The notes under the pieces were generated by a model. It saw only the letters and a program-made list of their open reading frames with translations, made no database searches and was not told where the DNA came from. Position numbers and translations under genes: made by a program. 64,000 bases of DNA from Vibrio sp. NTOU-M3 (GTDB taxonomy: Bacteria; Pseudomonadota; Gammaproteobacteria; Enterobacterales; Vibrionaceae): the NCBI RefSeq assembly GCF_040869035.1, contig NZ_CP162101.1:558001-622000 (forward strand). The letters run 5' to 3'. Below, one piece after another: positions 9,113-18,221 of this stretch; within the stretch, counting starts at the first letter, position 1, and each line of letters opens with the position of its first letter.

Positions 9113-11230
9113 ATGCAAGATCCGCTGCTTAATTCGTTAATTTATGTTAGCCGTTACTACGGATTAGCGAATTCACCAGAAGCTCTGATAAACGGTTTGC
9201 CACTCACTGATGGCAAACTGACACCATTTTTATTTCCTCGCTCAGCTGAGCGAGCGGGCTTAGTTGCAAAAGAAAATCGCTCTGGACTCAACGACATTTC
9301 TGAACTCGTACTCCCTGTCGTTTTGTTACTAAAAAGTGGAGATGCGTGTGTACTAAACAGCTTCAATAAAGATCGAAGTGAAGCTGAAATTGTTACCGGA
9401 TCGTCTGGCTTAGTTCCCATTTCGATTTCTTATGAGGAACTTGAAGAACTTTATCTAGGTCGATACTTTCTGGTCAAAAAGCAATTTCGTTATGACGAAC
9501 GTTCACCAGAAGTCTTGAAAACTCGTGAGGGTCATTGGTTTTGGAGCACAATCTGGCAATCGAAGAAGATTTATCGCGATGTCCTGATTGCTTCCATACT
9601 GATCAATTTATTTGCGATAGCCGCCCCCATGTTTACCCGCTTAGTGTATGACAAAGTGGTTCCAAACTTAGCATTCGAAACCCTCTGGGTGCTTGCGAGT
9701 GGTATTTTTGTAATTTTCCTTTTTGACCTTTCACTTAAACTGCTGCGAAGTTATTTCATTGACGTGGCGGGGAAAAAATCTGACATTCTCATTTCATCCA
9801 AGTTATTCAGTAAAGTTTTAGGTATACGGATGGAGTCCCGTCCTCCATCTGTCGGCGCTTTTGCACGACACCTCCAAGAATTTGAGTCGATTCGTGAGTT
9901 CTTTACTTCAGCAACCATAGGCTCCTTGATTGACCTGCCTTTCGCACTGCTCTTTTTGCTATTGATCTGGTTGATGGCAGGCAATTTGGTCCTTGTTCCA
10001 ATTGTCGGTGTGATTATACTCATCGTCTATTCAATTCTTATTCAAGGACCACTTCGTCACGCCATTGAGGAAGGCTCAAGGCTCGCTTCCCAAAAGTATG
10101 CGAACCTAATTGAAAGCCTTGCCGGCCTTGAAACCGTCAAGCTTTTTGGTGCTCAAAGCCAGTTCCAATATCGCTGGGAAGAAGCTGTGGCTCACATGGC
10201 CAATTGGAATATTAAGAGTCGTCGCATTACAGATGGGATCCAGAATACTGCGGGCTTTGTTCAGCAAGCTTCAAACGTTGGCATGATCATATTAGGTGTG
10301 TATTTAATCGCAGAAGGTGAGCTAACCATGGGGGGACTTATTGCTGCCACCATGTTAAGTGGGCGTGCTATTGGGCCTATGGTTCAACTGTCTCTGCTTT
10401 CTACACGCTACAACCAAGCAAAATCATCCATGACCATCATTGAACAAGTCATGACGATGCCAGACGAGCAAGAAGAAGGTAAACGTTATATCCATCGACC
10501 TATTGTCCACGGCAAAATTGAACTGGATAAAGTAACGTTCCATTACCCAGACTCACCGATCGCCTCTATTCGAGATGTTTCTTTGACCATCAACCCTGGT
10601 GAAAAAGTGGCCATTATTGGCCGGATTGGGTCAGGCAAAACAACGCTTGAACGCCTTATCATGGGCTTATACCAACCAACGGAAGGTCACGTAAGGATAG
10701 ATGACACCGATATTCAGCAGCTGCACCACATTGATATTCGCCGTAACATTGGCTGTGTGCCTCAAGACAGCCAACTATTCTATGGAACTATCCGTGACAA
10801 CATCACTCTAGGTCGCCCTTTAGCAGACGACCGTGACGTAATGGACGCAGCAAACCGCGCAGGTGTTACTGTTTTTACTCAGCAAGACCCAGCAGGGCTA
10901 GAGCGCCAAGTAGGTGAAGGCGGAATGTTATTATCCGGCGGTCAGCGTCAAGCAGTTTCAATCGCTCGTGCAATTCTAGGTCGCCCACCCGTCCTATTGT
11001 TAGATGAGCCAACCAGCGCAATGGATAATCGTTCAGAAATGCATATCAAGCAACAGCTTGCGCAAATGAAACCTTCTGAGACACTCATTCTCATCACACA
11101 CAAAACATCGATGTTAGACGTCGTTGACAGGCTGATCGTGATGGAGAAAGGCTGCATTATTGCTGATGGTCCAAAGGCTCAGGTACTCAATGACCTGAAG
11201 CATGGCAAAGTTCGAGCCGTCAACCACTAG
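9113..11230 (+). CDS. lapB: Type I secretion ABC transporter, LapB-like
   Basis: This is the ATPase/permease of the adhesin exporter. Its 705 residues contain an N-terminal C39-like domain (about 1-130) lacking an obvious catalytic Cys, as is usual for RTX/Lap exporters; six membrane segments (about 155-420); and an ABC domain with Walker A GRIGSGKTT, signature LSGGQRQA, Walker B VLLLDEPTSAMD and a His switch (ITHK). It closes the lapC-lapG-lapD-lapB operon. The TAG stop codon (11228-11230) is formed by the insertion site of a MITE-like element; removing the element restores TAA, so the protein is not truncated. The operon terminator now lies about 280 bp downstream, beyond the element. Confidence 0.93.
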   Translation: MQDPLLNSLIYVSRYYGLANSPEALINGLPLTDGKLTPFLFPRSAERAGLVAKENRSGLNDISELVLPVVLLLKSGDACVLNSFNKDRSEAEIVTGSSGLVPISISYEELEELYLGRYFLVKKQFRYDERSPEVLKTREGHWFWSTIWQSKKIYRDVLIASILINLFAIAAPMFTRLVYDKVVPNLAFETLWVLASGIFVIFLFDLSLKLLRSYFIDVAGKKSDILISSKLFSKVLGIRMESRPPSVGAFARHLQEFESIREFFTSATIGSLIDLPFALLFLLLIWLMAGNLVLVPIVGVIILIVYSILIQGPLRHAIEEGSRLASQKYANLIESLAGLETVKLFGAQSQFQYRWEEAVAHMANWNIKSRRITDGIQNTAGFVQQASNVGMIILGVYLIAEGELTMGGLIAATMLSGRAIGPMVQLSLLSTRYNQAKSSMTIIEQVMTMPDEQEEGKRYIHRPIVHGKIELDKVTFHYPDSPIASIRDVSLTINPGEKVAIIGRIGSGKTTLERLIMGLYQPTEGHVRIDDTDIQQLHHIDIRRNIGCVPQDSQLFYGTIRDNITLGRPLADDRDVMDAANRAGVTVFTQQDPAGLERQVGEGGMLLSGGQRQAVSIARAILGRPPVLLLDEPTSAMDNRSEMHIKQQLAQMKPSETLILITHKTSMLDVVDRLIVMEKGCIIADGPKAQVLNDLKHGKVRAVNH

Positions 11231-11493
11231 GGTCTGTTGATCTTTCGAGATGATTTTTGCAGCCATTTATGGGTTCTTTATGCAAGACAGAGCTTATTCG
11301 GTGTAGTCGCTCTACATCAATGAGCGATAACGCAGTAGAAATAAGCCACAAATGCTACCCAAAGGGTTCGTTTCTATGCCTTGTACTCTTTGTTGCAAGG
11401 TATTTGCTTAGAATGACTAGGCATCACACCTTGCGTCGCGATTAAAAGACATAGAATTCGAACAAAATTTAACCGCGAAAGATCAACAGACCC
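11230..11493. mobile_element. 264-bp MITE-like non-autonomous element
   Basis: Perfect 18-bp terminal inverted repeats (GGGTCTGTTGATCTTTCG at 11230-11247 and its complement at 11476-11493) are flanked by TA on both sides (11228-11229 and 11494-11495), consistent with a 2-bp target duplication. There is no transposase; the small frames inside look non-coding. A TA duplication fits IS630/Tc1-mariner or some IS5-family groups; the parent element is not in the window. It is inserted in the stop codon of lapB. Related copies would be expected elsewhere in the genome. Confidence 0.82.
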
Positions 11494-11507
11494 TAACTCA
11501 TCACTCA

Positions 11508-11541
11508 AATAATAAAACCAGCTTCGACTGGTTTTATTATG
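11508..11541 (+). terminator. Terminator of the lap operon, displaced by the MITE
   Basis: A 13-bp perfect stem (ATAATAAAACCAG pairing with CTGGTTTTATTAT) around a CTTCGA loop gives an A-rich left and T-rich right flank typical of a bidirectional Rho-independent terminator. Without the inserted element it would lie about 15 bp after the lapB stop. Confidence 0.8.
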
Positions 11542-11726
11542 CCCACCTATCCTTAGCCAAAAATTAGTCATTCTGTGAATGATAAAAATATCAACACTGA
11601 GACAAAAAGAGAAAGATCCTGATATCAGACCTCTTTTTTTACATATGCTTTGTTAACCTGCCTGTCATTTGTCCAATTTGCGGAACAAATTCACACAATT
11701 AACTAAAAACAACGAGGATATTTCCT

Positions 11727-12896
11727 TTGAATATGAAACTCTTTGGCAGTTCACTTATTTTATCAGGAACTGCATTGGGAGCAGGGATGTTAGCAATCCC
11801 AATGGTATTAGCGCAGTTTGGGTTTATCATCAGCACAATACTAATGTTGCTGATCTTTGTTGGTACGACCTATTCTGCCCTATTACTCACGGAAGTATGC
11901 TCTAAGACGAAAGACAACAATGGGATGAGCAGCGTTGCGGAAGCAACGTTAGGCAAGCAAGGGAAGTATTTCATCAACACATGTTTCTACTTACTTCTAG
12001 TTTGTATGATGATCGCTTATTTGATCGGTATTGGGGACTTATTTCATAAACTCTTTTCTTCCATCCAACTCAATCTTTCTGCACAACTCAGCTACATTTT
12101 GTTCAGTCTTTTAACTGGGGTAATTGTTGTCGCAGGCAAAACATACGTCGATAAACTCAATCGCGGATTGTTCATCATTATGGTGATCATGTTGTTTGTC
12201 GTGATCTGCTTTCTGTTCTCCAATATAAAACTGGACTATTTGATTGAAACCCCAGCTTTTCATACCAATGAAGTGATTCGTTATAGTGCGGTCATTTTTA
12301 CCAGTTTTGCATCTATGGTCGTTATCCCATCCTTGGTGTTATACAACCGAGAAGCATCAAAAAAGCAATTACGCAATATGGTACTGTTAGGCTCAGTGAT
12401 CCCACTCATCTGCTACCTTACTTGGTTATGTGCAATTATCGGCAACCTAGGCACTGAAGCCATTAGCCAATTTAATTCCATTTCAGAGCTCATTGCTGAG
12501 TTTAGTAGTGAGCAATCAACGCTACGCACATTGATCGCTATTTTCTCCGCTCTTGCATTGATTACATCATTCCTTGGGGTTTCTATGGCGTTATTCGACC
12601 AAAACATAGATGCCATTACCAACAACAAAACGATCGCTTACGCACTCACCTTTGTTTTGCCGCTTGCGATTGCAAACACATTCTCTGATAAGTTTGTGAG
12701 TATGCTGGATTACGCTGGGATGATTTTGGTTTTTCTTGCTGTTTGGGGACCAATCGCCATGACTCTCAAAGTTCGCAAAAATGAAACCACTTTTGCCGTA
12801 ACTGAGCATGACTATACTGCTGGAGGTGGCACTATGGCGCTCATCACTACATTTGGTTTTGGTGCTCTAGTTTTGATTTCTTGGTTCATGCATTAA
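11727..12896 (+). CDS. Aromatic amino acid (tyrosine-type) permease
   Basis: A transporter of the hydroxy/aromatic amino acid permease (HAAAP) family, close to TyrP; it imports tyrosine or a related amino acid by proton symport across the inner membrane. Its 389 residues form about 11 hydrophobic segments. The N-terminal signature FGSSLILSGTALGAGMLAIPM and the segment FASMVVIPSLVLYNRE fit the family. A TTG at 11727 has a GAGGA 8 bp upstream; the ATG at 11733 is the alternative and would remove two residues. Substrate specificity between Tyr and Trp cannot be fixed from sequence. It is monocistronic and converges with chiA. A T-rich TTTACA half-site upstream is not enough to claim TyrR control. 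Confidence 0.88.
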   Translation: MNMKLFGSSLILSGTALGAGMLAIPMVLAQFGFIISTILMLLIFVGTTYSALLLTEVCSKTKDNNGMSSVAEATLGKQGKYFINTCFYLLLVCMMIAYLIGIGDLFHKLFSSIQLNLSAQLSYILFSLLTGVIVVAGKTYVDKLNRGLFIIMVIMLFVVICFLFSNIKLDYLIETPAFHTNEVIRYSAVIFTSFASMVVIPSLVLYNREASKKQLRNMVLLGSVIPLICYLTWLCAIIGNLGTEAISQFNSISELIAEFSSEQSTLRTLIAIFSALALITSFLGVSMALFDQNIDAITNNKTIAYALTFVLPLAIANTFSDKFVSMLDYAGMILVFLAVWGPIAMTLKVRKNETTFAVTEHDYTAGGGTMALITTFGFGALVLISWFMH

Positions 12897-12928
12897 AAAA
12901 CACCATCAACTTAACTAAAACAGAAAAT

Positions 12929-12958
12929 AAAAAAGCTCTGCAAATGCAGAGCTTTTTA
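12929..12958. terminator. Bidirectional terminator between tyrP-like gene and chiA
   Basis: A 12-bp stem (AAAAAGCTCTGC pairing with GCAGAGCTTTTT) with an AAAT loop lies between the two convergent stop codons and has A and T tracts on the proper sides for both strands. Confidence 0.85.
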
Positions 12959-12980
12959 GTATCAACATAAAGTGTACTGA

Positions 12981-15521
12981 TTAGTTAGTTGCACAATCTG
13001 CAACACCCACCTCTTTCCAAACACCCCATTCACCAGACTTGCTTGGATCTTCACCTGTAGTCCACCACTTCGCTTCCCAGACTTTGCCAGCCCAAGTTAC
13101 TTGGTCACCACCGTTGTACACAGCAGCTGCATCCCAAAGGTTAGTACAAGTGTTGCCTGTCGTAGTCTTAGCAACCACAACTGTAGCAGAAGCTGAAGAC
13201 GTTAACTTGCCGTCACTAGCAGTCACTGTAAACGCTAAAGAAGTGTCTACTGAGTACTCCGGTGCAACAAATGTCACTGTTGCTCCATCGACTGTAGCAG
13301 TCAAGTCAGCAGGTACATCCCATGTAAATGTCAGTGCATCGTTATTTGGATCAGTCGATGCTGACGCATCAACCACAACAACATCACCAGCATTCGCTGA
13401 AGCAGGAGCTGTTACTACTGCAACTGGCGGTTCATTTACTGGTGTTACATTCTTAGGATTCACAGTTACAACAACTGTATCCGTAGCTGTAGCACCTTCA
13501 TTATCTGTAACCGTCAACTTAAAGCTTAGCGTTTCAACTTGAGTTACTTCAGCAACATCGAAGCTCGCTTGAGCTGCATTCGCACCAGCAAGGACAACTG
13601 GAGAGCCTGATACTTGCTCCCATAGGTAGCTAGCAATGGTACCGTCAGTATCTTTAGAAGCACTACCATCTAGCGCTACTGAAGCAGGACCCGTTACTGT
13701 TTGGTCTGCACCAGCTGCCGCAACAGGCTTCTTGTTCACTGGTGTAACCGTACCACCAGCAAGGCTTTCGTGCATTGCATTCAAGATGTCGCCGTTGTCC
13801 GCATCAATTTCCCAAGAGAACAAACCAGCTAAACCCAGAGAACGAACGTACTCACCTTTCGCTTGAACAGAGAATTTATCATCAAATGTGATCAACTCAC
13901 CTGTTGTACGGTTCCAAACCCAAGGTGCTTTCGCTTGGTCATCATAACCATACTCGAAGCCATTGATACCCGTATGAGCATCACCTAGCATGTAAGTTTT
14001 GATACCTTTGTAGTCAATAACGCCATCTTCCCAGACACCTTGAGTTGTACTACCTTTCAGTTTGCCTGTTGCAGTACCCGTCATTGGATCATTTGGATCA
14101 GTGAGCGTATCCGGTGTAACACCTTCCCATCCGCGGCCATACATTGCTGTACCTAGAACCAGTTTGTTCGCAGGAACACCTTGTGCAAGTAGCAATTGAA
14201 TACCGTTATCAGATGTGTAAGCAGGGCCTTTGTACGGTTCACCATTTTCGTCAACACCAGTACCGTCACATTGACCAGGGCGCATGAAGGTACCACAGTA
14301 AAGTGCCGTTTGGTGACCAGGTACGTTGTTCCAACCACCGTAGAAATCGTATGTCATTGCGAAGATGTAATCCATGTATTGGATTGCATCGCCATAATTC
14401 ACGTCTTCAATCTTATCGTGACCAACACCAATTGCAGAAGTTAGCTCGTACGTACGACCTGTTTCAGCTTGCAGTTCATCAAGCATCGCACGTAGTTCAC
14501 GCATTAATGCAATGTATGCCGGGCCATCATTTACAGGGTCACCTAGGTTTGGAGCAGCACCGCCACCACCAGGGAATTCCCAGTCAATATCCACACCGTC
14601 ATAGAACTTCCATGTCTTCAGGAAGCGCTTCACAGACGCAACGAATACGTCACGATTTTTCTTATCTACGAAATCATAGAATGGGTCAGATAGCGTCCAG
14701 CCACCGATAGAAGGAATGATTTTTAGATCTGGGTTACGTTGTTTCAATGCCATTAGCATTGCGTAGTTACCCTTGATTGGAGAGCTGTATTCATGACCAG
14801 CCTGAGGGAAACTCTTCTGATAAGCAGCCCACGGGTCATGGATAACAACTTCATAATCTGGCACACCTTGACATGCAGTTTGTAGGGCATTAAAGCTGTT
14901 GCCACCTACAGATTTAACTGACTCGTTCGGACCACAAATTGGAATAAATCCATACAAAATATGGGTTAGGTTGTCGACAGGCATATTGTCAACAGTGTAC
15001 TTACGACCGTAAATACCCCATTCAACAAAGTAAGTACCTACTACTGTGTTTGGATCAGTGTTGTAAGTCTTGTTGTTTGGATCAACATTCATCACTAGTG
15101 GCTTCAGGTGTGAGCCATCAGTATCTGCAACTGTGATTTCTACAGGTGCACTCTTACTACAACCTGTCGCATCACACGCTTCAATTTCCATTTGGTACAA
15201 GCCACCTTGACCATATTTGAAGTTTGCGGCAGTTTGGCTTCCTGTAATTGGGCCTGTCGCTACCTGAACTCCGTCAAAGTAGATTTTGTAAGTGTCACCT
15301 GTCGTGCCACTCCACTGATTAAACTTAACTGTGATATCTGCTTGCTCATGGTACTTAACCATTTGGTTGTAGCCAGCAGTCGTTTCCATTGCCAATTCAA
15401 TCTTCGAAAATTGAAGGTTGTTTGACCCATACACATCAACGCTTGGAGCAGTTGGTGCAGCCATCGCAGCACCAGACAGTGCCATAGCGATACTTGCGGC
15501 GCACAAAGTAATACGATTCAT
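12981..15521 (-). CDS. chiA: Secreted family 18 chitinase A
   Basis: This secreted endochitinase hydrolyses beta-1,4-linked GlcNAc polymers. Its 846 residues read: signal peptide (cleavage after AAMA-AP), N-terminal ChiA beta-sandwich substrate-guiding domain (about 22-135), GH18 TIM barrel (about 160-590) with the catalytic motif DGVDIDWEF near residues 305-313 (Glu as proton donor), two PKD/Ig-like repeats (about 605-690 and 700-790, each starting after a Pro-rich linker), and a C-terminal chitin-binding domain of the CBM5/12 type (NLWDAAAVYNGGDQVTWAGK, EAKWWTTGEDPS). Length and architecture match Vibrio ChiA (about 850 residues). It is monocistronic with a long upstream region containing inverted repeats, likely regulatory. 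NagB for GlcNAc-6-P catabolism is encoded 8 kb away. Confidence 0.96.
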   Translation of the reverse strand: MNRITLCAASIAMALSGAAMAAPTAPSVDVYGSNNLQFSKIELAMETTAGYNQMVKYHEQADITVKFNQWSGTTGDTYKIYFDGVQVATGPITGSQTAANFKYGQGGLYQMEIEACDATGCSKSAPVEITVADTDGSHLKPLVMNVDPNNKTYNTDPNTVVGTYFVEWGIYGRKYTVDNMPVDNLTHILYGFIPICGPNESVKSVGGNSFNALQTACQGVPDYEVVIHDPWAAYQKSFPQAGHEYSSPIKGNYAMLMALKQRNPDLKIIPSIGGWTLSDPFYDFVDKKNRDVFVASVKRFLKTWKFYDGVDIDWEFPGGGGAAPNLGDPVNDGPAYIALMRELRAMLDELQAETGRTYELTSAIGVGHDKIEDVNYGDAIQYMDYIFAMTYDFYGGWNNVPGHQTALYCGTFMRPGQCDGTGVDENGEPYKGPAYTSDNGIQLLLAQGVPANKLVLGTAMYGRGWEGVTPDTLTDPNDPMTGTATGKLKGSTTQGVWEDGVIDYKGIKTYMLGDAHTGINGFEYGYDDQAKAPWVWNRTTGELITFDDKFSVQAKGEYVRSLGLAGLFSWEIDADNGDILNAMHESLAGGTVTPVNKKPVAAAGADQTVTGPASVALDGSASKDTDGTIASYLWEQVSGSPVVLAGANAAQASFDVAEVTQVETLSFKLTVTDNEGATATDTVVVTVNPKNVTPVNEPPVAVVTAPASANAGDVVVVDASASTDPNNDALTFTWDVPADLTATVDGATVTFVAPEYSVDTSLAFTVTASDGKLTSSASATVVVAKTTTGNTCTNLWDAAAVYNGGDQVTWAGKVWEAKWWTTGEDPSKSGEWGVWKEVGVADCATN

Positions 15522-15814
15522 ACCTATTCTCTCATCCCTTGAATATTCACTTTTTTTATTTGTTGCTGTTCTTGCGGTACTGCGTTGAAGAACATCACTT
15601 TCAGTATTCGAAAGACTTTTTTTTAGATACGAAAATTTAAAGGGCTTTTCGAGTGATAACCCATAAAAATCCGGGGTGTTATCACCTTGTTACATTACAA
15701 ACCTGACCTGGAGTCAAAAAAAAACACAACCCATTAATGCAGCTGGAAAAATCGCACAACCTGTTGTAGACAAAGGATAATTCTGAATGGAGGTCATATT
15801 TTGGGAGGTTAACC

Positions 15815-15841
15815 CATGTTGAGCAAATATGAATCAACATG
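15815..15841. promoter_or_regulatory. Inverted repeat upstream of chiA
   Basis: Perfect 8-bp arms (CATGTTGA and TCAACATG) are separated by 11 bp, giving a two-turn-like spacing suited to a dimeric regulator. It lies about 295 bp upstream of chiA and 195 bp upstream of the DUF2057 gene, so either promoter could be the target. No regulator family is assigned. Confidence 0.4.
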
Positions 15842-15896
15842 CATTTTGTTATCTTTGGCGCAAAATAACTATTATTTGTCGAAAAATAACTTTTTA

Positions 15897-15910
15897 CTGA
15901 TATAGATCAG
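15897..15910. promoter_or_regulatory. Short palindrome upstream of DUF2057 gene
   Basis: CTGAT-ATAG-ATCAG is a 14-bp palindrome, 126 bp upstream of the DUF2057 start. It resembles the core of a CRP site but lacks the TGTGA boxes, so a CRP role is doubtful. Confidence 0.25.
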
Positions 15911-16036
15911 TAACGCCAAACTATCGATATTTTGGGGTTGTTAATATGATTTTTTCATAACTCTCACAAAATAGTATTGAATTGCGTTTCATACCTAGGC
16001 AGTCTTTTACTTTCTGCCTACTACTGGAACCCGATC

Positions 16037-16678
16037 ATGAAAAAAATGTTGCTTGCTGCTCTCGTCTTAAGCGTATCAGGGATTGCTCACGCTGATGTCA
16101 CTTTAAAGGTGACTGATAATATTGAATTATTGGCCGCGAACGAACAGAAACCTGAATTGGAAGGTGGTTTCTTTGCGTCAGAGAAGAGCTTGACCTTGCC
16201 AAATGGAGAAAGTCAGATTTTGTTTCGCTACCGTACATTTTTTGACAAAGGAAATGATCGCGTCATTGTAGAAAGCGACCCAATCATCGCTACCTTTAAT
16301 GCCAGTGATCAAGCCCTTACTTTCCAACTCCCGAAATACCGAAATGAACGACAGGCTGAAAGCGAAATCAAAAACTTTGAATGGTCGATGCTTGACACAT
16401 CAGGCCAAAGTTTAGACGTAATGCAAGACAAGCTAGTTAAAAAAGGAATGCAAATCGGTCGCGATTATCGCACAGAGATCAGCCTCTACAATCAAAAAGG
16501 GGGACCAGCAGCTTGGAATAAATCAGTTGCTACGGTTCATCCTGTCACCTTACCTGCAAAGATTCAAAAAGCCGAAACGGCCAAAGCAGATACAGCAGAA
16601 GAAATGCTGCATTTCTGGTATGAAAAAGCAGACGAAAAGACAAAAGCTCGTTTTAAAGCTTTTATCAACCAACAATAA
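16037..16678 (+). CDS. DUF2057 (YccT/UPF0319) family periplasmic protein
   Basis: I use the ATG at 16037, which opens directly on a signal peptide (MKKMLLAALVLSVSGIAHA-DV); an upstream in-frame ATG would add 20 residues with no ribosome site. The mature protein of about 195 residues matches the UPF0319/DUF2057 family of enterics and vibrios: VTLKVTDNIELLAANEQ, then LPNGESQILFRYRTFFDKG and the FQLPKYRN segment. In E. coli the homologue YccT has been connected with curli, but the molecular role is not known. A single gene with its own terminator. Confidence 0.85.
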   Translation: MKKMLLAALVLSVSGIAHADVTLKVTDNIELLAANEQKPELEGGFFASEKSLTLPNGESQILFRYRTFFDKGNDRVIVESDPIIATFNASDQALTFQLPKYRNERQAESEIKNFEWSMLDTSGQSLDVMQDKLVKKGMQIGRDYRTEISLYNQKGGPAAWNKSVATVHPVTLPAKIQKAETAKADTAEEMLHFWYEKADEKTKARFKAFINQQ

Positions 16679-16686
16679 GATAAAAT

Positions 16687-16714
16687 AGAAAAGGGTTAAC
16701 TGCCCTTTTCTTTA
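16687..16714 (+). terminator. Terminator after DUF2057 gene
   Basis: GAAAAGGG pairs with CCCTTTTC around a 7-nt loop, followed by TTTAT. The T-rich end overlaps the stop-codon region of the convergent HD-GYP gene, so it may act in both directions. Confidence 0.75.
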
Positions 16715-17986
16715 TGCACTTTGCTGTATCGGTTCTTCTCCTGTCGAGATGCGATAACACGCTGCAGCATTGCTTGCAATACACTCATAGACCTCTCGAT
16801 CTAACTTATTATCTTCAACTAACTCATACACCAAATTCAGAACTTCATTCAGATCTAAACCATGACGATAAGGTCGAGATTGAGTCAGCGCTTGGAAAAC
16901 ATCGGCAACGGCAATAATCCGACTCGGTTTATCCAACTGAGACGCATGTTTACCAGCAGGATAACCAGAGCCATCTAGCCTTTCGTGGTGATTAGACGCC
17001 CACTCAATGATTTGTTCGGACTTGAGCATCGCTTGCAGTGCATAGCGAGTGTCGGTTGAATGCCGCTTAATACAGGCGTACTCCGCATCAGTTAACTCAG
17101 ACGACTTATGTAAAATACTCACTGGGGTGTCTAGCTTGCCAATATCATGTACAAGCCCAGCAAGGTATAGCATTCTTTGCATCGTCTCAGAGTATCCCAT
17201 CTTGTACCCAAGGTACTCAGATAGCCTTGCCACATGAAAAGAATGATCAAACGTAAAGGAGCTCTTAGCATCAATGATTTTGGCAGACAGTTCCGCAAGT
17301 TGTATTGTGTCTTCCAATGTAAGGTGAGCGTCAAAGAAAGGAAAGGGGGCAAGCTGAGAAATCATCACCTCAATATATTCACGCTTCATCGCAAACCAAA
17401 ATTCATCGTTATCGACCAGCTCACACATATGTTGAACCGTATTGGGTTCAAATAAGGTATGGGTATTTTGAGTGAGTTCTTGAATGATGGCTTGCTTTGC
17501 TGTGGGAGTGATATTGCCGTAGTTATCGGGCTCCATTCGAGCGTAGAGGTAATCAACTCTGTCGGCGACAAAAACGAGCGCTGCCAATTGTTTGTTTTGT
17601 TCAGATACCGCAGACATCTCTCTCAGTTCTTGCCACCATGTATGATGATGGAACACAGGCAAAGCCAAACTTTGTAATGGTTTACACTCAATAAGGCGCT
17701 CATACCCGCGTAAACAATGCAGATGGCTATCACTGCTGATCAAATGCGTTAAAAGTTCACTTCTTTCACTTTGCTGGCTCACGCCACAATCATGAATTAA
17801 TCCTACGGCAAGTGCGACTTGAGAAATTTCTTCAGGCCAGCCCATCCTTTTCGCGCAACAATACGCCATATAGCCAACGCGGTGACCATGGTGAATCTCA
17901 TCCAGTCCAACAGAGTCCAGTGCTTTAGCGATACCTATCAATACTTGATGCAAGTCTACACCTACATCATTCAAACATTCACTCAT
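16712..17986 (-). CDS. HD-GYP domain phosphodiesterase
   Basis: A 424-residue cytoplasmic protein with two HD-type modules. The N-terminal one (about 20-200) shows HHGHRVGYMAYC and GLIHDCG. The C-terminal one (about 230-420) is a full HD-GYP domain: HSFHVARLSEYLG, GLVHDIGKLDTPVSILHK and HHERLDGSGYPAG, with the metal-binding and GYP residues intact. HD-GYP proteins break down c-di-GMP (or 3'3'-cGAMP in Vibrio), so this one could feed into the LapD system, although nothing here ties the two together directly. No receiver or transmembrane sensor is present. Start at ATG 17986 (an in-frame TTG lies three codons upstream). Confidence 0.9.
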   Translation of the reverse strand: MSECLNDVGVDLHQVLIGIAKALDSVGLDEIHHGHRVGYMAYCCAKRMGWPEEISQVALAVGLIHDCGVSQQSERSELLTHLISSDSHLHCLRGYERLIECKPLQSLALPVFHHHTWWQELREMSAVSEQNKQLAALVFVADRVDYLYARMEPDNYGNITPTAKQAIIQELTQNTHTLFEPNTVQHMCELVDNDEFWFAMKREYIEVMISQLAPFPFFDAHLTLEDTIQLAELSAKIIDAKSSFTFDHSFHVARLSEYLGYKMGYSETMQRMLYLAGLVHDIGKLDTPVSILHKSSELTDAEYACIKRHSTDTRYALQAMLKSEQIIEWASNHHERLDGSGYPAGKHASQLDKPSRIIAVADVFQALTQSRPYRHGLDLNEVLNLVYELVEDNKLDREVYECIASNAAACYRISTGEEPIQQSA

Positions 17987-18221
17987 TAAAACCAACCTAG
18001 TTGCATATTATTTATTATATTTTTCAAATATATTAGTACATTACCATTAACAAAACCCATAACTTTTCTATGAGAATTATGACAATTTGTGATTTTGATA
18101 ACATGCTACTGCAATTAATTCGTGCTACAGGAAAATGTTTGTAATACATTGAGTTATGCATTTACGCCTTAGATAATGCACAAAAAGTGTACTTTATTCT
18201 TATAATTATCAAGGAATCGAT

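Larger units (their letters stand above)
15522..16036. other. Divergent intergenic region chiA / DUF2057 gene
   Basis: This 515-bp AT-rich spacer has no credible gene. It holds two inverted repeats annotated separately and a direct repeat of AAAATAACT near 15863-15890. The chiA promoter must lie in the left part. Confidence 0.5.

Noticed and set aside
9113..11230. Truncation of lapB by the mobile element
   Set aside because: The reconstructed empty site reads TAA at the same codon, so the protein end is unchanged.
13039..13542. A 167-codon plus-strand frame rich in Val/Ser/Thr
   Set aside because: It mirrors the repetitive PKD repeats of chiA; no start signal or family trait.
14303..14710. 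A 135-codon open frame on the plus strand inside chiA
   Set aside because: It is antisense to the GH18 catalytic domain, His/Gln-rich without domain character, and chiA in the other strand has full family motifs.
15897..15910. CRP site upstream of the DUF2057 gene
   Set aside because: The palindrome CTGATATAGATCAG lacks the TGTGA/TCACA boxes; only the central GAT-ATC resembles CRP sites.
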